NCBI GenBank assembly: GCA_004026145.2
Contig: CP034977.1
Span: 8,033,940 to 8,097,939, forward strand
Origin: Takifugu bimaculatus
Taxonomy: Eukaryota; Chordata; Actinopteri; Tetraodontiformes; Tetraodontidae
Length of the DNA: 64,000 nucleotides
Direction: 5' to 3'
Every line of letters begins with the position of its first letter. Positions within the stretch are counted from its first letter, which is position 1. Positions 13,331-26,392 of the stretch are shown here, piece by piece. The notes below the pieces were generated by a model. The model did not search any database. It was not told the DNA's origin and worked only from the letters and a program-made list of their open reading frames with translations. A program made the translations under genes and the position numbers.

Positions 13331-16300
13331 TCTATAAAATCTATTAAAACAGCGGGACAATCTCCCTCTAGGAGACATTTCCATGTATCATTAGGATGAA
13401 CTTCTTTCCAAACTAAATTTAGAAGGTGTTTTAACGGAGGTGGCAAGAATGGAGAAGCAGCAGTGTCTCTTTTAGCCATATTTACGCTCAAAAACAAGAG
13501 AGTTTTGCTTTAACTGTCATTTTTGCATAAATTGCCGCCTTTATTTAATTGGCTGTGCTTTTTTGTGACACAATGCTTGGATGTCTTTGCACGCGGTGAT
13601 TCAGTGGTTCCACTTTGTCAACAATGGATGGAATGGGGAAAAAAACACCATCTGAAGTCTAATCGAGAAAAACAACCTTTTTCTTGAAAGAATCTCGCTG
13701 CCAGAACTCTGTCAGAATGGCAAAAGCTGGCCCGGAAGAATTATTTGTCTCCAATGCTCTGAGTTGATGGATGGCAGAAAAGGGACAAAGGTCTCAGCTA
13801 CATTCATCAAATCAAGACAGTCTCCTGAGGCACTGTGGCAGAGGTGACAAATGACAAATTTAGCTCTCCGTTGTGGGGGCATTTCAAGGACCCAGATTTT
13901 TTTTTTTAAAGAACCATTTGAATTTGAACCACTTGCACCCCCCCTGGCTGCTTATTATGACACATTTCCAAAATCTTTTCAAACACTTTGTCTTGGGCAG
14001 GATTTGCACAACCAAGTGCTCATTTCTCTTTAATTTAGGTTCAGCGAGGTCTCAGATGGAAGCAGGAAACTGTGCAAATGTAGGAAAGTGCCAAGACTCT
14101 GGTGGATGTAAATCGCATTTTACATTTGGAAGCATAAGGAAGCCAAGGGCAGGCAGAAATGATTCCATTTGAAGCCCTGTAGCAGCCTGAGGCTTTGAAG
14201 CCTATTGTTAAAGGTCTGAAATAGGATGAGAATGTGCTGGTCAGAGGGGAAAAGAAGACACATCAACTGGAACGTTCAAGCAAGAAGAATAATGCATGAG
14301 TCTTTCCTCTCAATGCCGCAACCTCTGAAACTCCCATTCAACCCAATTCCCCAGTTACAGCGTGAGCACACATCCTTAACGGTAGGTCAGAACTATAGTT
14401 CGGTTCAACTATCACTCAAAAATAATTCCATTTGTCATAAAATCATCATTTGGATTCAAGCGACCGATTAAGCACCAGGTGTTTATTAAGAAAGAGCGAA
14501 TAATAAATAACATCACATATTATGATTATCTTTGCAAGGATCCACTTGATTTACAGTGATTTTTTTTTCTCTTTAATGCTGTAAAAATGCTGTGGAGAAT
14601 CGAAGGCCAACCTTTGTGTCAGTCCCATTATAAAGCTGCTCTTCTCTGCCTGAACTGACTGACGGTTACACACGGTTGAGAATCGTCACGGAGACTCGGT
14701 GAGACGTGTTATTTCAGAAAGACGCGGAACCAAACCTTCAGTTTAAAGTTACTTTTCACTGTACACAGCCATGTTTGCAGTGGATCTGCTGAGTCACTCT
14801 GTCTCTGTGCAATTATAATCCCCCCCATGAGAAGAAACGCCACCCTGCAAGTTCCACAAACACACATTGTGAGTGAGGAGCAATTAATTGGATAGAACCA
14901 AGTGGGCATGGGTTCATTCTCCTGTCCAACTGTGCTCATAAACAAGCAGAAGAAAAGCATTTTTGCCCCAATTATGGTTGGTCTGCTGAGTTTGTCCAAC
15001 AATCTTCCTTCAGACAAAAAGCTCATGTTCATCGGAGCAAGAGCAACGAGTTGAGTCCAAGAAGTGCAGCGAATCAATTAAAAGATCATTCAACAACCGC
15101 CGCGGGATACATTTGTAAAGACTTCCAGAAAGATTATATAATTCCAAAGCCTCATTACGAAGAAACTTTTACAAAGGATTTAAACAAATTGAGCATGAAT
15201 TGCTGCAGTCTCTGCAGCTTTGTGTGTGATGGCCACTGTGACCTTTCACCACATCAGCACCACTGTAGTGCACTGTGCCTCCATTCATGCCCGTCTCCAG
15301 TCTCCCTTCAGGCGAACATATTTTCCTTGCTGCTCATTAGCCAAAATATGTCTCTTTCGCCAGTGTGTCGGGTCAGAATGAAACGCGCAGCTACTCTGCA
15401 GCCAGCAGCCCTCTCAGTGCGTCATTCTTAGTGTGAGGTGGAGGCACCACGTAATGGACATGCAGAGGTCAGAACCCCCTGATCTAATGTGAATTGTGTG
15501 GGAAAAAACACTTAAGAGGGGTACACACACACACCAAGATAATCCGGCTGCTTTTTTCCCCGAACGTTCCAAGCAACAATCGTCAAAATTAAACTTGTTC
15601 AATATTTACAACCAAAAGCCTTCATCTCTGTGGGGAAAACTGATGAATCCCGTGTCAGAATGTTGGAATGTAGCCCATCGAGAAGCGAGCTGATTGAGGC
15701 GCAAGGAAGCATGTTGGCGCTGCCTTCAGGAATTTCTCCAGTCTTTTCTTCCTTTCATTAAAAATACTCTCCCGACCACCATCAATCCCTCTTCTCGCAT
15801 GTCCTCTTCCATGTTGTGGGCTGTCTTTTTCCGGTTGTTGCTATGTTTCTAGTTAGATCTTCGCTAAGGTCTCTTGGCAAATACACCAATAATGACAATA
15901 ATAATTTCTGATCTAAATTATTTGAACAAAAATGAGCAAAATTCCATTTATTTAGTTAGAGCTTTATATGGGATCAGGAGATAATGGAGGAACAGCTTTA
16001 TGTGGGGTTTTATCAAGGATTTCTCTTGGTACTTTAAGGTCAGATATCTTTATGTTATTGTATTTGCCTTTTATCTTTTTACAGAATACAGTTTGTCCAG
16101 GAGCAACCTTATGCTAACAATGTAGCCCAGGCACTGATTAAACTTCAGTACACTAGTAGTCTAAGATGAATGAAGCTACAGTATATTGAGTAGGGGAGGG
16201 CTACAATCCCCAGGCTGCCATAATTGTGCGCTACAGCAGACAGTATATTACAAATCTAAGCTGTCACGTAGGTTTCAAGGTCATTCAGGAGGATTTCCCT

Positions 16301-18629
16301 ATTGTTTGCCTGTGGAGTGACTTGTGTGTCGACTGAAACAACTGATTAGAGGCTGTCTCTGATGCAGAGGCATTCACTGCAGGCCACTACCATACAGCTG
16401 TCACATCAGCAGCAAACGCAATGATGGCACGTTGCCAAGTTGACAAGCGCTCATTTACCTCATTAACCTCATGTAGCAATTATCATGTCTTACACTCATT
16501 AGATAAGAAGCTCTCCGGAAGTGACACTGTCTGCCTGCTGGTTGGTCAATGCACCATTCTGGACTGGATCAACATGGCACACTCATTTACTCCCCTTTAC
16601 ATATTTCTTTAGACATATATTTGTACAAAATCCATTTCAGAGGAGCTTCACTGTAGCCTGCATTGTCTTGGCCAAAAAAACCCATATTTGTATTCTGCAC
16701 AATGTTCATAAACAGGTCACCAGGATGAATGGTAGCACTCTGATGGCAGTTTGTGTCAGAGACTTTCAACCAGATTGGAGCACTAAAACCACTGAATATG
16801 AATATACAATAATATACACTCTTGCTAATGTTGTGAGCTGCTCTGTGTTGAGAGCTGAGCCTTGATTTGTGATGGTCTGTTCCTGAAAAATAGGTATCAC
16901 GGGATTGATGCTGTCCAAGTTACCCTTTTATTAAATGAGGCATATGTATCACGATGCTGTGTGCCGCTGTGTGCAGGACTTCACTCCCACTGCTCTTAGC
17001 TGCTATAATACCTGTATGACAGATCTGTCTTCCTGCTGAGACTCAAGTCCTGAAACTTAAACCAATTGTCAGCATGAACAGAAAGAAAGCGTGTGCCCCC
17101 TTCCGTTGTTTGGTTTCCTGTTTATTCGCTGACATTTCCCTCCCCTCCTGACGGAGCTGATTCATGCTGATTGGGGAAGCATTGGCATTTACACATGTTC
17201 GGTGGGTCCCTGTTCACCTTCATTCACCTAAACATTTACACCTGTGCTTCATCGCAGTCTGTCTGATTGCAGTCTGATCCCCAAATCCTCGTGGCGGATT
17301 AGAATTTAAAGGTGAAAAATAAGATGTGCAGAGCCTCGCTGCTCTTTGACAGAAGCATCAAAGGTTAGAAAATAACAGCTCATAAACATTCATAGCAGAA
17401 AGCCGACTCGATTGCACGCCTGCAGCATGCTGTCGCCTCCAAAATAGTGGCATTCTCATCACTCTGCCGATGTAAGACGTCAAAGCAGACAGGAAGCCTG
17501 CCGAGTGCAAACAGCACTTACAACAGCACCCGTGATACGGACGAGCCCTCTTGACCACATCCCCCTCACACAGCAGCTGAACGTGACCATGGGAGACCTA
17601 ACAACAGCTGCGAGGATGAAAAGCACGCGCTGAAAGCTTATTGTTGCTCACTCAGAAAGCGAGCACGCAATTACAGTAATAGTCATCACTCTCAGTCTTA
17701 AGTGGCCCCTCAAGAATGAAGGACAATGGTGTTGCAGTGAAATTCATCTCAGTCTCTGTCAGACTCCAGGTGAATGTCAGCAAGCTCACAGGAAGCTTTT
17801 TTAAAGCTCCAATAAATCCAATAAATGCGGACACAATCACACCAATAAGCCTTAGTGGCCCTTTCTGAGCAACATAAATACTTGACCCAGCGAGATTCAG
17901 GTAGTTTTACCTGCGGCTATTGCTGAGTGCAGCTCCGGAGACCCAGCAAACATCATGGAAAAAAGTTTAGGTGTGTTTGCCAACTCCTGGAGCTGGAGGG
18001 CTTCGCTTTACGCCTACGAGAGTGCCAAAGAAAATCTATTCGAACAATCGATTTAATCTCTCCAGCAAAAAGCAGAAACAGGAAGCTTCCACTGGGTCAA
18101 AAAGATAGTTTTCTTTTTTTAAAAAAAAAAAAGTTGACACAGTTTAAAAGACTTTTAACTGTGTCTTTTGGTTTTAGCTGAAACTTGCTTTTTCAGCTAT
18201 CATTATTATTATTGTTGTTGGTATTATTGAGATTATACTGTGTTTTCTTTCCCATCTCCAGTATTTTCAAGTTCAATTCAAAGTCACTCAGGATTATAGG
18301 ACTATATAGGACTATAGGACTATTGACATTCAATTACATTGACATCTGGTTTAACGCCTCCAGTCTTAAGGAGGAGAGCACGGAGGGATGGTGGCTCACT
18401 TCATGAACTGATAGACAAATTTTCTACTCTCAGACATCCACAAGCAAGTGAACATTCAAATAAACTGATTTCGTATGTCAAGCCTTTAATCTAACACAAC
18501 GTAACAGGAAGAAAGTAGGTCAATACTGAATAATAACGAGAAGATCTCAACGCAAAAAAAATATGTAGGACAGCAGCATCCTTGGCAATTTTATTTAGGC
18601 CATCCCTCCTTTCTTTCATTCTTTTTTCA
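13331..18629. other. Non-coding stretch, no gene recognised
   Basis: AT-rich DNA with short frames only, the longest about 126 codons at 15051-15431. There are poly-T and poly-A runs near 13899 and 18115-18133. No repeat family recognised. Confidence 0.55.
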
Positions 18630-18637
18630 TTCTTTCT

Positions 18638-18721
<84 letters not shown>

Positions 18722-18723
18722 TC
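18630..18723 (+). repeat. (TTTC)n microsatellite, about 23 units
   Basis: Long nearly perfect CTTT array. On the minus strand it reads as GAAA repeats, which explains the KERK-type frame there. Confidence 0.97.
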
Positions 18724-21700
18724 ATTCTTAAGAAAGCACAAGTGTCAGGTCTGGCAGAGATGAGCACAAACCAAATGAATTCAAATGATTGATTCAAACT
18801 GTGACATGCTGGTGCTTGTGCACCAGCAGACTGGGCCCCTGTGAATCTCCATGGCAACTGATGGTCAGGTTGAGCTCAGCTGAGTTTAGTTCTGGTCCCG
18901 AGGAAGCCTTAAACAAAAAAGAGAGCTGTAATGTTAAAGCTCAGCCCAGCAAGCCACATGTGAGGAAATGATGTCAGCGTGTGGAGCCTGTGCTCCATCC
19001 ATCATCTCTGACCTAGCTCATCGTATCAGCACGCATCACACGGCTAAACTGTATACCTTGCAGAACACAAGAAGGCCTGGGCAGATTATTAATGTACTCA
19101 AATGTTTCACCTTGTGCATAACAACATCGTTCCTGAATCCCTGACACTTCCATTATTCTTTGATCTCAATGAAAGGCTCACATTATATTCAGGCCGATAA
19201 TGGAGAAAATGTGTAATTATGACTTAACGGCTTGTCTGTGAGTGCTGAAGGGTGACCTGCACGCTTGATTATAGTTCTTGTGAAAGGACAGACTGTTCCT
19301 TTGCAGCTTGGCCCGCACTGAGCTGTCAGGAGCTGTGGGGGATGTAGCACCGCCTGTGAGCACCACCATCCACAGGATCGATTGAGCTGCCTCGTAGAGA
19401 AACCCAATCGCCATAGCTTCTCCAATTACTGTTGATAGGTCACATCCCTCTATCAGAGGCATTCAGGATGGATAGAAAGGAAAGAGGTTACAAATGCAGC
19501 AACAAGTGAATGCAGCTTTCATGTTAAACTTTGCCAAGAGAGTCTGAACTTGGACCCCTGTGTGCATTATTAATATTGACTACTTGCACCGGAATAAAGA
19601 TGCATCTACACGAAGAGAGACGTGCCTGAATTAATCATTGAGTCACAGTCAAAGGCAGCATAATTCCTCTTTCATCACAAACTTGGCAATTTTCACAGAA
19701 ATGATAGATGTCTCCAGAATGAAAGAAGGCCACCAGGTCTGCCATTATGTGGAGCAGCATCAATGATTCAGCAGAGGACAGGCTTTGTTCCTCGACACAC
19801 GTCAGCATCGTTGCTCTAGAGCGGCAGTAGGCCAGATAAAGCGTCATTATCACTAAAAGCAAAGTGTAAAATTACCATGTCGATGGGATCCAGCTAAAAC
19901 ACCAAAAAACTTGAGTGAAGCCTGCAGAATGAAGTGGTTCTCCCTCTCCTTCTTTTTATTGTCAGGCTGAAGCTCATATGAGTGTAAGCTCTTGTACGTC
20001 TACCTACTTAAACATGTCGTGTGTCCTTCACACTGATCCATTTCACTCCCAGCGGGTCCATCAGGACGAAGCAGAGTGTGATAAAAGGTTATTCCCACAA
20101 GGCTTGAGCTCCTCCCAAGTTATTCCAGAAAGAAAATTGCAAATTTCATCAAACAATAACCAAATCACACCCAGGAGGCTGAACCAAATGACGCTTTTAA
20201 AAGAAATTATTTGAATTTCCCCCAAAAAGAAGGTCAATGCTACATAACAACAGTTCTGAATATAGGTGCAAAACTGAATTAAAAATCCCACAAATACTCT
20301 GCTGGATTTAGATTTTTAAGCCAGTCAGTCTTGCTGATTTCAGCTTTTTATCACTTGAACAACTCGGCATCATTTCTGCCTCTTAGAACACATAAATCAC
20401 ACCGTTCTTGCACGATGTGCTTATTTTCAGCTTTTTCTAACAATAGGCGGGGGGTCTATCATAATATACTAACAGCAGGAAACAAATTTCCTCTTCTTGT
20501 TCAAGATAAACAAACAAAACTTCGGTTTGTCTTCATGATGAGCCTGTTGATTGTGATATTAACCATTACTTGGAGCATAATTACTCTCGCAGTGCTTCTG
20601 TAGGGAACATCACTTATTTCCCCTGACTTGCATCCATATTAGAAGCTTTTTCATCCCATTTTCTGTGGTTCGGATTTATGACAGCCTTAAAAATCTTTAA
20701 TAAACAAATGGCCAGCTGTGTGAAACCATGGGTTCTGGTTTGTCTATAGGTTGTTGACGTGGTTGACCGTCGTCTCGTTTTGGCTCACATAGCATCAGTG
20801 GGTCGCCTGCTACAACCGCAGTGGCTGCCTACAGGCAAGTACAGCCAACACTGTGGCAGATGAGGCCTACAGCGGAAGTCTCATCAATTATTGAGAGTGG
20901 GAGCTGGGGCATCATGCAGTGGGACTGTGTTGGCGAGTAAGAAGTGCAGCTGCTCATTTCTTTCAAATTTGAAATGACATTTCCCCGAAGGACATGCACA
21001 AGCAGACTAAAGCTATCAATAGCTAATGGGCTGAATAAGTTATTAAACCGCTGCTTAGATATCATCCATTTCCAGAAGTGAAACCCAAGTACAATCAGAA
21101 TACAGCAGACACCGGATGCAGAAAGGCCGCTGCTCTCTGGAATCAGGCATTAAATTGTTCTGTGGTTTAACACATCAACTTTTCTAAATGAACCCTTTTG
21201 ATGAAAATAGAGGGGGAGCATCTGTGCTGCACTGAGCACAAAGATCTAAATCCGGCATCTGTGCACACATTTTGGTTACATGAATCTATCTGATGTGTAT
21301 GTAGATCTTTGATAAGCGGAATTGTGATGAAATGACTTGATCGTTTCAACAAGAACGTAGGAAACCATGTTCTCTATGTGTGACTCCTGTGAAATACAGT
21401 CAGAACTGCTGGTGATTGGTGTTTTGGCAAGTGCACATGCATCCTGCCAAAGTTGACAGACTGATGTGACGCTGTGACAGTGTTTACTGACGCTTTTGAA
21501 TGAGTCTTTTATGGCAGAATGTCTCCAGGTGTCCCCTTTAATACATGCTGTCTTCAGCCCATTGTCAGCTAAATGCACATTTCAACGAGATGCTTCGTAG
21601 CAGCTCTGTAAATAACAATAGAAAAGAAACACTCAGAAACAGCAAATCAAAAATTTCATCCCAGTTTCATCAGAAGGCCAGAAAAACACAATGATTATCC

Positions 21701-23040
21701 CCCTGACAGCTGTCCAGATGTTGCTAAGAGTGCCACAAAGGCTGTGATGGTACAACAGCATCTCTAACCAGATGCCACGCCGCTCGCTCAGTCGTACACT
21801 GAAGAATGGGCCCATTCTTATGCACATCTCCTGTTTCTGTTGGGTTTTTTTAGGCGCCGTTAGCGTCCCGTGTGGGTGTCAGTCTGTGACCAGCTTAGAC
21901 CCCAGTTTCAGGCAGAGATGAGGACTCGTGGCGGCGCCTGATGACTGCTGCGTCTGCATGAATACTGGAATTACCGCTGATGAGACAAGAACTCGCGTGA
22001 GTATCCTGTTATTTGTTTCTGGGGAGCATTTTTGGAAAAGGAAATCCAAATGAGGTAATTTAATGAACAGGCATTAATTATAATGACTTGTTATGTCACT
22101 ACAGGTGGAATTAAATTAATACTGTCCAAAGATCCAATTAATTAACTCCCTGCCAACCTGATAAATGTGGAATTTTCATGGAGGCCGGTCCTGGGATTAG
22201 GTGGAAAACAGAGGCGAAATGATCTGACAGATCTACTTAGAGGTCGATATAAATACAGAGGTTTAGCAGACTGATGCATTGGGGGAGATGGTTGCAAAGC
22301 TGAGGTGCCAATCCTGCTGATAGCAAAGCCAAAGAGATAATCTGAAGGTGTAGAGGCAGAAAATAATGAAAGTGAGGGGCTGGAGAGAGTCATCCCCACG
22401 CTCACACTTAAAATATAATAGTTAGTTACCCGTCTGCAAAGGTTGCTGATGCAGTTTTATACTTCTGTCCAACCCAATGAACATAGTCGGGAAATATATA
22501 TATGTCTAATAGTTAATTACTGAATAGTTAAAGTAGACATAGATGTAAACATGTGGTCAGCAGCAGATTTGGCGGTAATTGATCACAAGCCTCCATCGTA
22601 CTAAGATAAAATGATCAAAACTCCAACAGCGAAGGTCCCCGTTAAAATCTTCTTCGCATTATGTATCCCAACACAGCAGAACCTGTGATGAATGCTTCAA
22701 TTTCTACGGCGTTCTGCTCTCTGGAAAGTCATTATTGATAATCCCAGCAGTTTAGAAATAGAATCAATAGAACGAGTTGCATTAAACTTTAAGGAAATGC
22801 AACACAAACATCACCTGAATCCTGTGAAACACAATTGATATTTAAAAAAATATATTGATTTAGTCCCTGAGAATGTGTTTTGGGATGTTGTTTTATTAGG
22901 GCAATGTGTTTACTTGCTTACTGCACCTTTTTTATGACATTAATTGCACAGAAAAAAAACAGACACAGGCGGTCTTACTGGAGACTGCATGTTCTTGCCT
23001 GTGTTCATTACCCAACTACCTATCTCATTACACATTCACA
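18724..23040. other. Non-coding stretch, no gene recognised
   Basis: Only short frames on both strands (100 codons or fewer). No mobile element, RNA gene or conserved motif recognised. Confidence 0.55.
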
Positions 23041-23067
23041 GAGAGGGAGAGAGAGAGAGAGGGAGAG
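23041..23067 (+). repeat. (GA)n microsatellite
   Basis: GAGAGGGAGAGAGAGAGAGA-type purine run. Confidence 0.9.
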
Positions 23068-23763
23068 TAAGTAAAGCTCATATGCAGATAAGGTTTGTCT
23101 GATCCTATAAGTGTTCTCCAGAGAGCGGCTTCAGAGCCTGACTTTGACTTGACTGAAACCGAGACAATGTCCTTTTCCACATCTGCAGACAGCAACGGGG
23201 GCTGAGGGATTCACATATGTTTGGAGGTAGACTACCAGCAGATAGAGGTTTTCCTGCTTTTGTCAGGAACCAGAAAAATGTAGAAAGTAGAATAATCTAT
23301 TTTTACTTTCTCTCTTCTGCGTATAAAACCTGCAGACATAAAGCAGAGAACCTGCTGGCAGACACTGGTGCAATAATCATAAAACAAGTACAAGTACTGC
23401 GAATGAAAGGAAGAAATTGGGTGGTTTTCTTGCATTTGAACCAGCTGCAGAAAAAGCTGCTCTTCAGCTAATTTTCCTCTTCTCTTAGAGGTCCCTCCGT
23501 GCACCACTCTCACTTCATATTTATAGTTTTTTCCTGGTTTACTTTTGCACTGTTCAAATGTTGTTTGCAAAGGGCTCTAACAATAAATCCTGACAGTAAT
23601 TGGTTTAATGCTACAGTTGATAAGATATGAAATGATTACACATATGAAAGAATCCCATTTATTACGAAGAACTGAAGCAATCATTGATTCATTGATGACA
23701 GCTTAAGTAATGACAAATATAAAAAGACTGGTATTGTGGCTTTTCTTGTGGAAATAACTGCAT

Positions 23764-23772
<9 letters not shown>

Positions 23773-23794
<22 letters not shown>
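23773..23794 (+). repeat. (TA)n microsatellite at the 5' edge of a LINE
   Basis: A TGTGTG stretch passes into a TA run that ends where the LINE sequence begins. A second TG/CA plus TA tract sits at the LINE 3' end. Confidence 0.93.
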
Positions 23795-24673
23795 CAGTAT
23801 ATCACAGCTAGAGATTGACGAGGCACAGCGGTGTGCCTCACCCACGGTACAAATATGCTACAGCAAGGGGGAGCCAGGACGCCAGGATGATGGTGCAGGA
23901 TTTCATCATCACCCCCCAATATCGAGATTGGGTACACAGCCCCAATGACAGACGGACTTGGGACAAGGGCAGCTGACCTGAGAGAGAGAATCATGGAGTC
24001 CTGGGGGAACTCAACTACCTCCCTGCCAAGGCTGACACACAAAGTACCAGACGAATCTCTACTGGAGGACATGAACACGGCACTGTCAACCATCCCTACC
24101 ACTACCATCACTGAGACCAATCAGCTGATGTATGCAGCGGCAACGGTAATCCTACAGATGCTTGGTTATAAGATGAAGAGCATGAACAGCCATAAGGATC
24201 AAATGGCCCCATGGAGGAGAAGAGGCAAAATCATGGCCACACGGAGAGAAGTTAGCCTCCTAACAGAGCTAAGTAGAGGCGTCAATCCAAGGACAGAGCA
24301 ACAAACTGTCCATACCTGAGGCACTGGAGACTGCTAAGCAAAGGCTCACAGCCCTGGCTACCCGACTAAAGAGGTACACAAGAGAAGTAGAGGAAAGGAG
24401 AATAAACCGGGTGTTCTTGACTAACCCGGCAAAGGTCTACTCTCAATGGCAGGGCAACAAGATGACAACAGACCCCCCAGACCCCAGTGGCCAAAATGAA
24501 GAGCTGGACAGCACCAGGGCCCGATAAGATCCACGCCTACTGGCTTAAGAAGCTGACTGCACTCCATGAACACCTGGCAGCACAGATGAACCAGCTGCTA
24601 ACATCAGGGGACCATCCAGAGTGGCCAGATCATTACCAAGAGTGGCTATGGGTACTAGTTCCGAAGTGAAATA

Positions 24674-25140
24674 ACCGTCAGCCACCTCCTCTACATGGAT
24701 GACATCAAGCTGTATGCCAAGAACGACATCAACTCTCTGATTCACCTCACTAGGATCTACAGCAAAGACATCGGGATGTCATTCGGGCTAGACAAATGTG
24801 GGCGGATGATATCTAGAAGGGGAAAGGTGATCGCAACTGACGGGGCTGAACTACCTGAAGAGAACATCACAGATGTGCAGGACAGCTACAAATACCTGGG
24901 GATCCCGCAGGCAAATGGTAACCATGAGGAGGCAGCTAGGAGGTCAGCCACAGCCAAATACCTGCAGAGGTTAAGACAGGTCCTGAAAAGTCAGCTGAAT
25001 GGTAAGCACAAGATCCAGGCCATAAACACCTACGCCCTGCCAGTAATCAGATACCCTGCTGGCATAATACCCTGGCCACTGGAAGCTGTATACAAAGCGA
25101 AAGGAAGGGGGCCAAGGACTAGTAAGTGTCCAAACTACTG
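24674..25140 (+). pseudogene. LINE reverse transcriptase palm/thumb fragment with intact YMDD
   Basis: The frame is open from SHLLYMDDIKLYAKN through GMSFGLDKCGRM, YKYLGIPQANGNHEEA and INTYALPVIRYPAGIIPW. YMDD is the metal-binding catalytic motif of the reverse transcriptase. The upstream fingers and palm motifs are missing: 24666 (…VLVPK) is followed directly by a stop and then by this fragment in another frame. It cannot encode a working enzyme. Confidence 0.8.
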
Positions 25141-25261
25141 TCCAGGAGTAAACAACAAGCCTCCAAGAATACATCAAGAAGATGGCCCCCACTGACCCAC
25201 TGCTGAGTGAATGCCTCAGGCAACAAAAGCCCACCAAGGAGGAGGAACCTGAGGGGCAATC

Positions 25262-25881
25262 ATGAAAGGACAAGCCCATGCATGGAATGATATTGAGAAA
25301 ACCTACCAGTGGCTGACAAAGGCCGGACTGAAAGACAGCACAGAGGCCCTAATCATGGCTGCACAAGAACAGGCCCTGAGCACCAGAGCAATAGAGGCCA
25401 GGGTCTACCATACCAGACAAGACCCCAGGTGCAGACTGTGTGGAGATGCCCCTGAGACAGTCCTGCACATCACAGCAGGGTGCAAGATGCTAGCAGGCAA
25501 GGCATACATGGAGCAGCATAACCAGGTGGCTGGCATAGTATACAGGAACATCTGCACTGAGTATGGACTGGAGGTCCCAGGGTCCAGGTGGGAGACACCC
25601 CCGAAAGTGGTGGAGAACAAGCAGGCCAAGATCCTGTGGGACTTCCAGATCCAGACTGACAAGATGGTGGTGACATAGTGATGGTGGATAAACACCGAAA
25701 GACAGTGGTGGTGATAGATGTAGCAATCCTGAGTGATAGCAACATCAGGAAGAAGGAACACGAGAAGCTGGAGAAGTACCAAGGGCTGAAGGAAGAGATA
25801 GAGAGAATGTGGGGCATGAAGGCAACAGTGGTCCCAGTGGTGATCAGGACATTGGGGGACAGTAACACCCAACCTGAGTAG
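25262..25881 (+). pseudogene. LINE C-terminal CCHC and restriction-enzyme-like endonuclease fragment
   Basis: DSTEALIMAAQEQALSTR precedes a Cys-X2-Cys-X8-His-X4-Cys module (25430-25483, CRLCGDAPETVLHITAGC). YGLEVPGSRWETPPKVVEN and ILWDFQIQTDKMVVT then lead to a TAG at 25676-25678. The next frame continues with VVVIDVAILSDSNIRKKEHE and MWGMKATVVPVVI. The module order is typical of R2/R4-type LINEs. In intact elements the part corresponding to the stop carries the PD residues of the nuclease active site, so the nuclease is broken here. Confidence 0.78.
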
Positions 25882-26031
25882 ATGGCTCCAACAGATACCA
25901 GGAACCACATCAGAGATCTCTGGCCAGAAGAGCGCAGTCCTAGGAACAGCTAAGATCCTGCGCAGAATCCCTCAGACTCCCAGGCCTCTGGTAGAGGACC
26001 CGAGTGTGAAGGAAGGACAGTGTTAACGCAT

Positions 26032-26032
<1 letters not shown>

Positions 26033-26105
<73 letters not shown>
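26033..26105 (+). repeat. (CA)n(TA)n compound microsatellite at the 3' edge of the LINE
   Basis: About thirty CA units pass into TATATATATATA and then unique sequence. It lies directly after the LINE tail. Confidence 0.95.
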
Positions 26106-26374
26106 GGTAGATAATAGCTGTCATCCAGGTCAATTTGCAAACACTTCTCTGCAATTGTTCATAGATAACACTCTGCAATTACAGGTAATTCAGCATCAGC
26201 TGCCTGTATCAAGAACATTTAGATCTCAGACGGTTTGTTAAATACCAAAGAATTGACGCTAAGCTAAGTGCCAAACTGCTTCAGCCTTTATCTCAGCTGC
26301 AGCTTTTGGATTAAACTTCTAAGAGGTGGAGCATTATAGAAATCTCTGAGGAGGTATGCACGTATAGAACAGTG

Positions 26375-26392
26375 CAGTCTATATATAGACTG
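26375..26392. repeat. 18-bp perfect palindrome
   Basis: CAGTCTATATATAGACTG is its own reverse complement. One mismatch further out, GT/AC pairing continues. No known site recognised. Confidence 0.8.

Larger units (their letters stand above)
23797..26025 (+). mobile_element. R4/Rex6-like LINE (restriction-enzyme-like endonuclease clade), internally deleted
   Basis: Broken frames on the + strand read as successive parts of a single fish LINE polyprotein. The order is: N-terminal GTRAADLRERIMESWGNST and TTTITETNQLMYAAATVIL (23945-24319); SWTAPGPDKIHAYWLKKL (24496-24549); the reverse transcriptase motif LLYMDDIKLYAKN (about 24685-24723) with YKYLGIPQANGNHEEA; the C-terminal CCHC module; and the endonuclease-like tail. 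The order and family fit R4/Dong-clade elements such as Rex6, from memory of the consensus. The copy is dead. Frames change at several points, and at least three stretches seem deleted: before SWTAPGPD, between VLVPK and YMDD, and between WPLEAVYK and the KMAPTDPLL segment. A full element would be clearly longer than these 2.2 kb. Confidence 0.8.

Noticed and set aside
18627..18857. Lys/Arg/Glu repeat frame on the minus strand
   Set aside because: Translation of the TTTC microsatellite.
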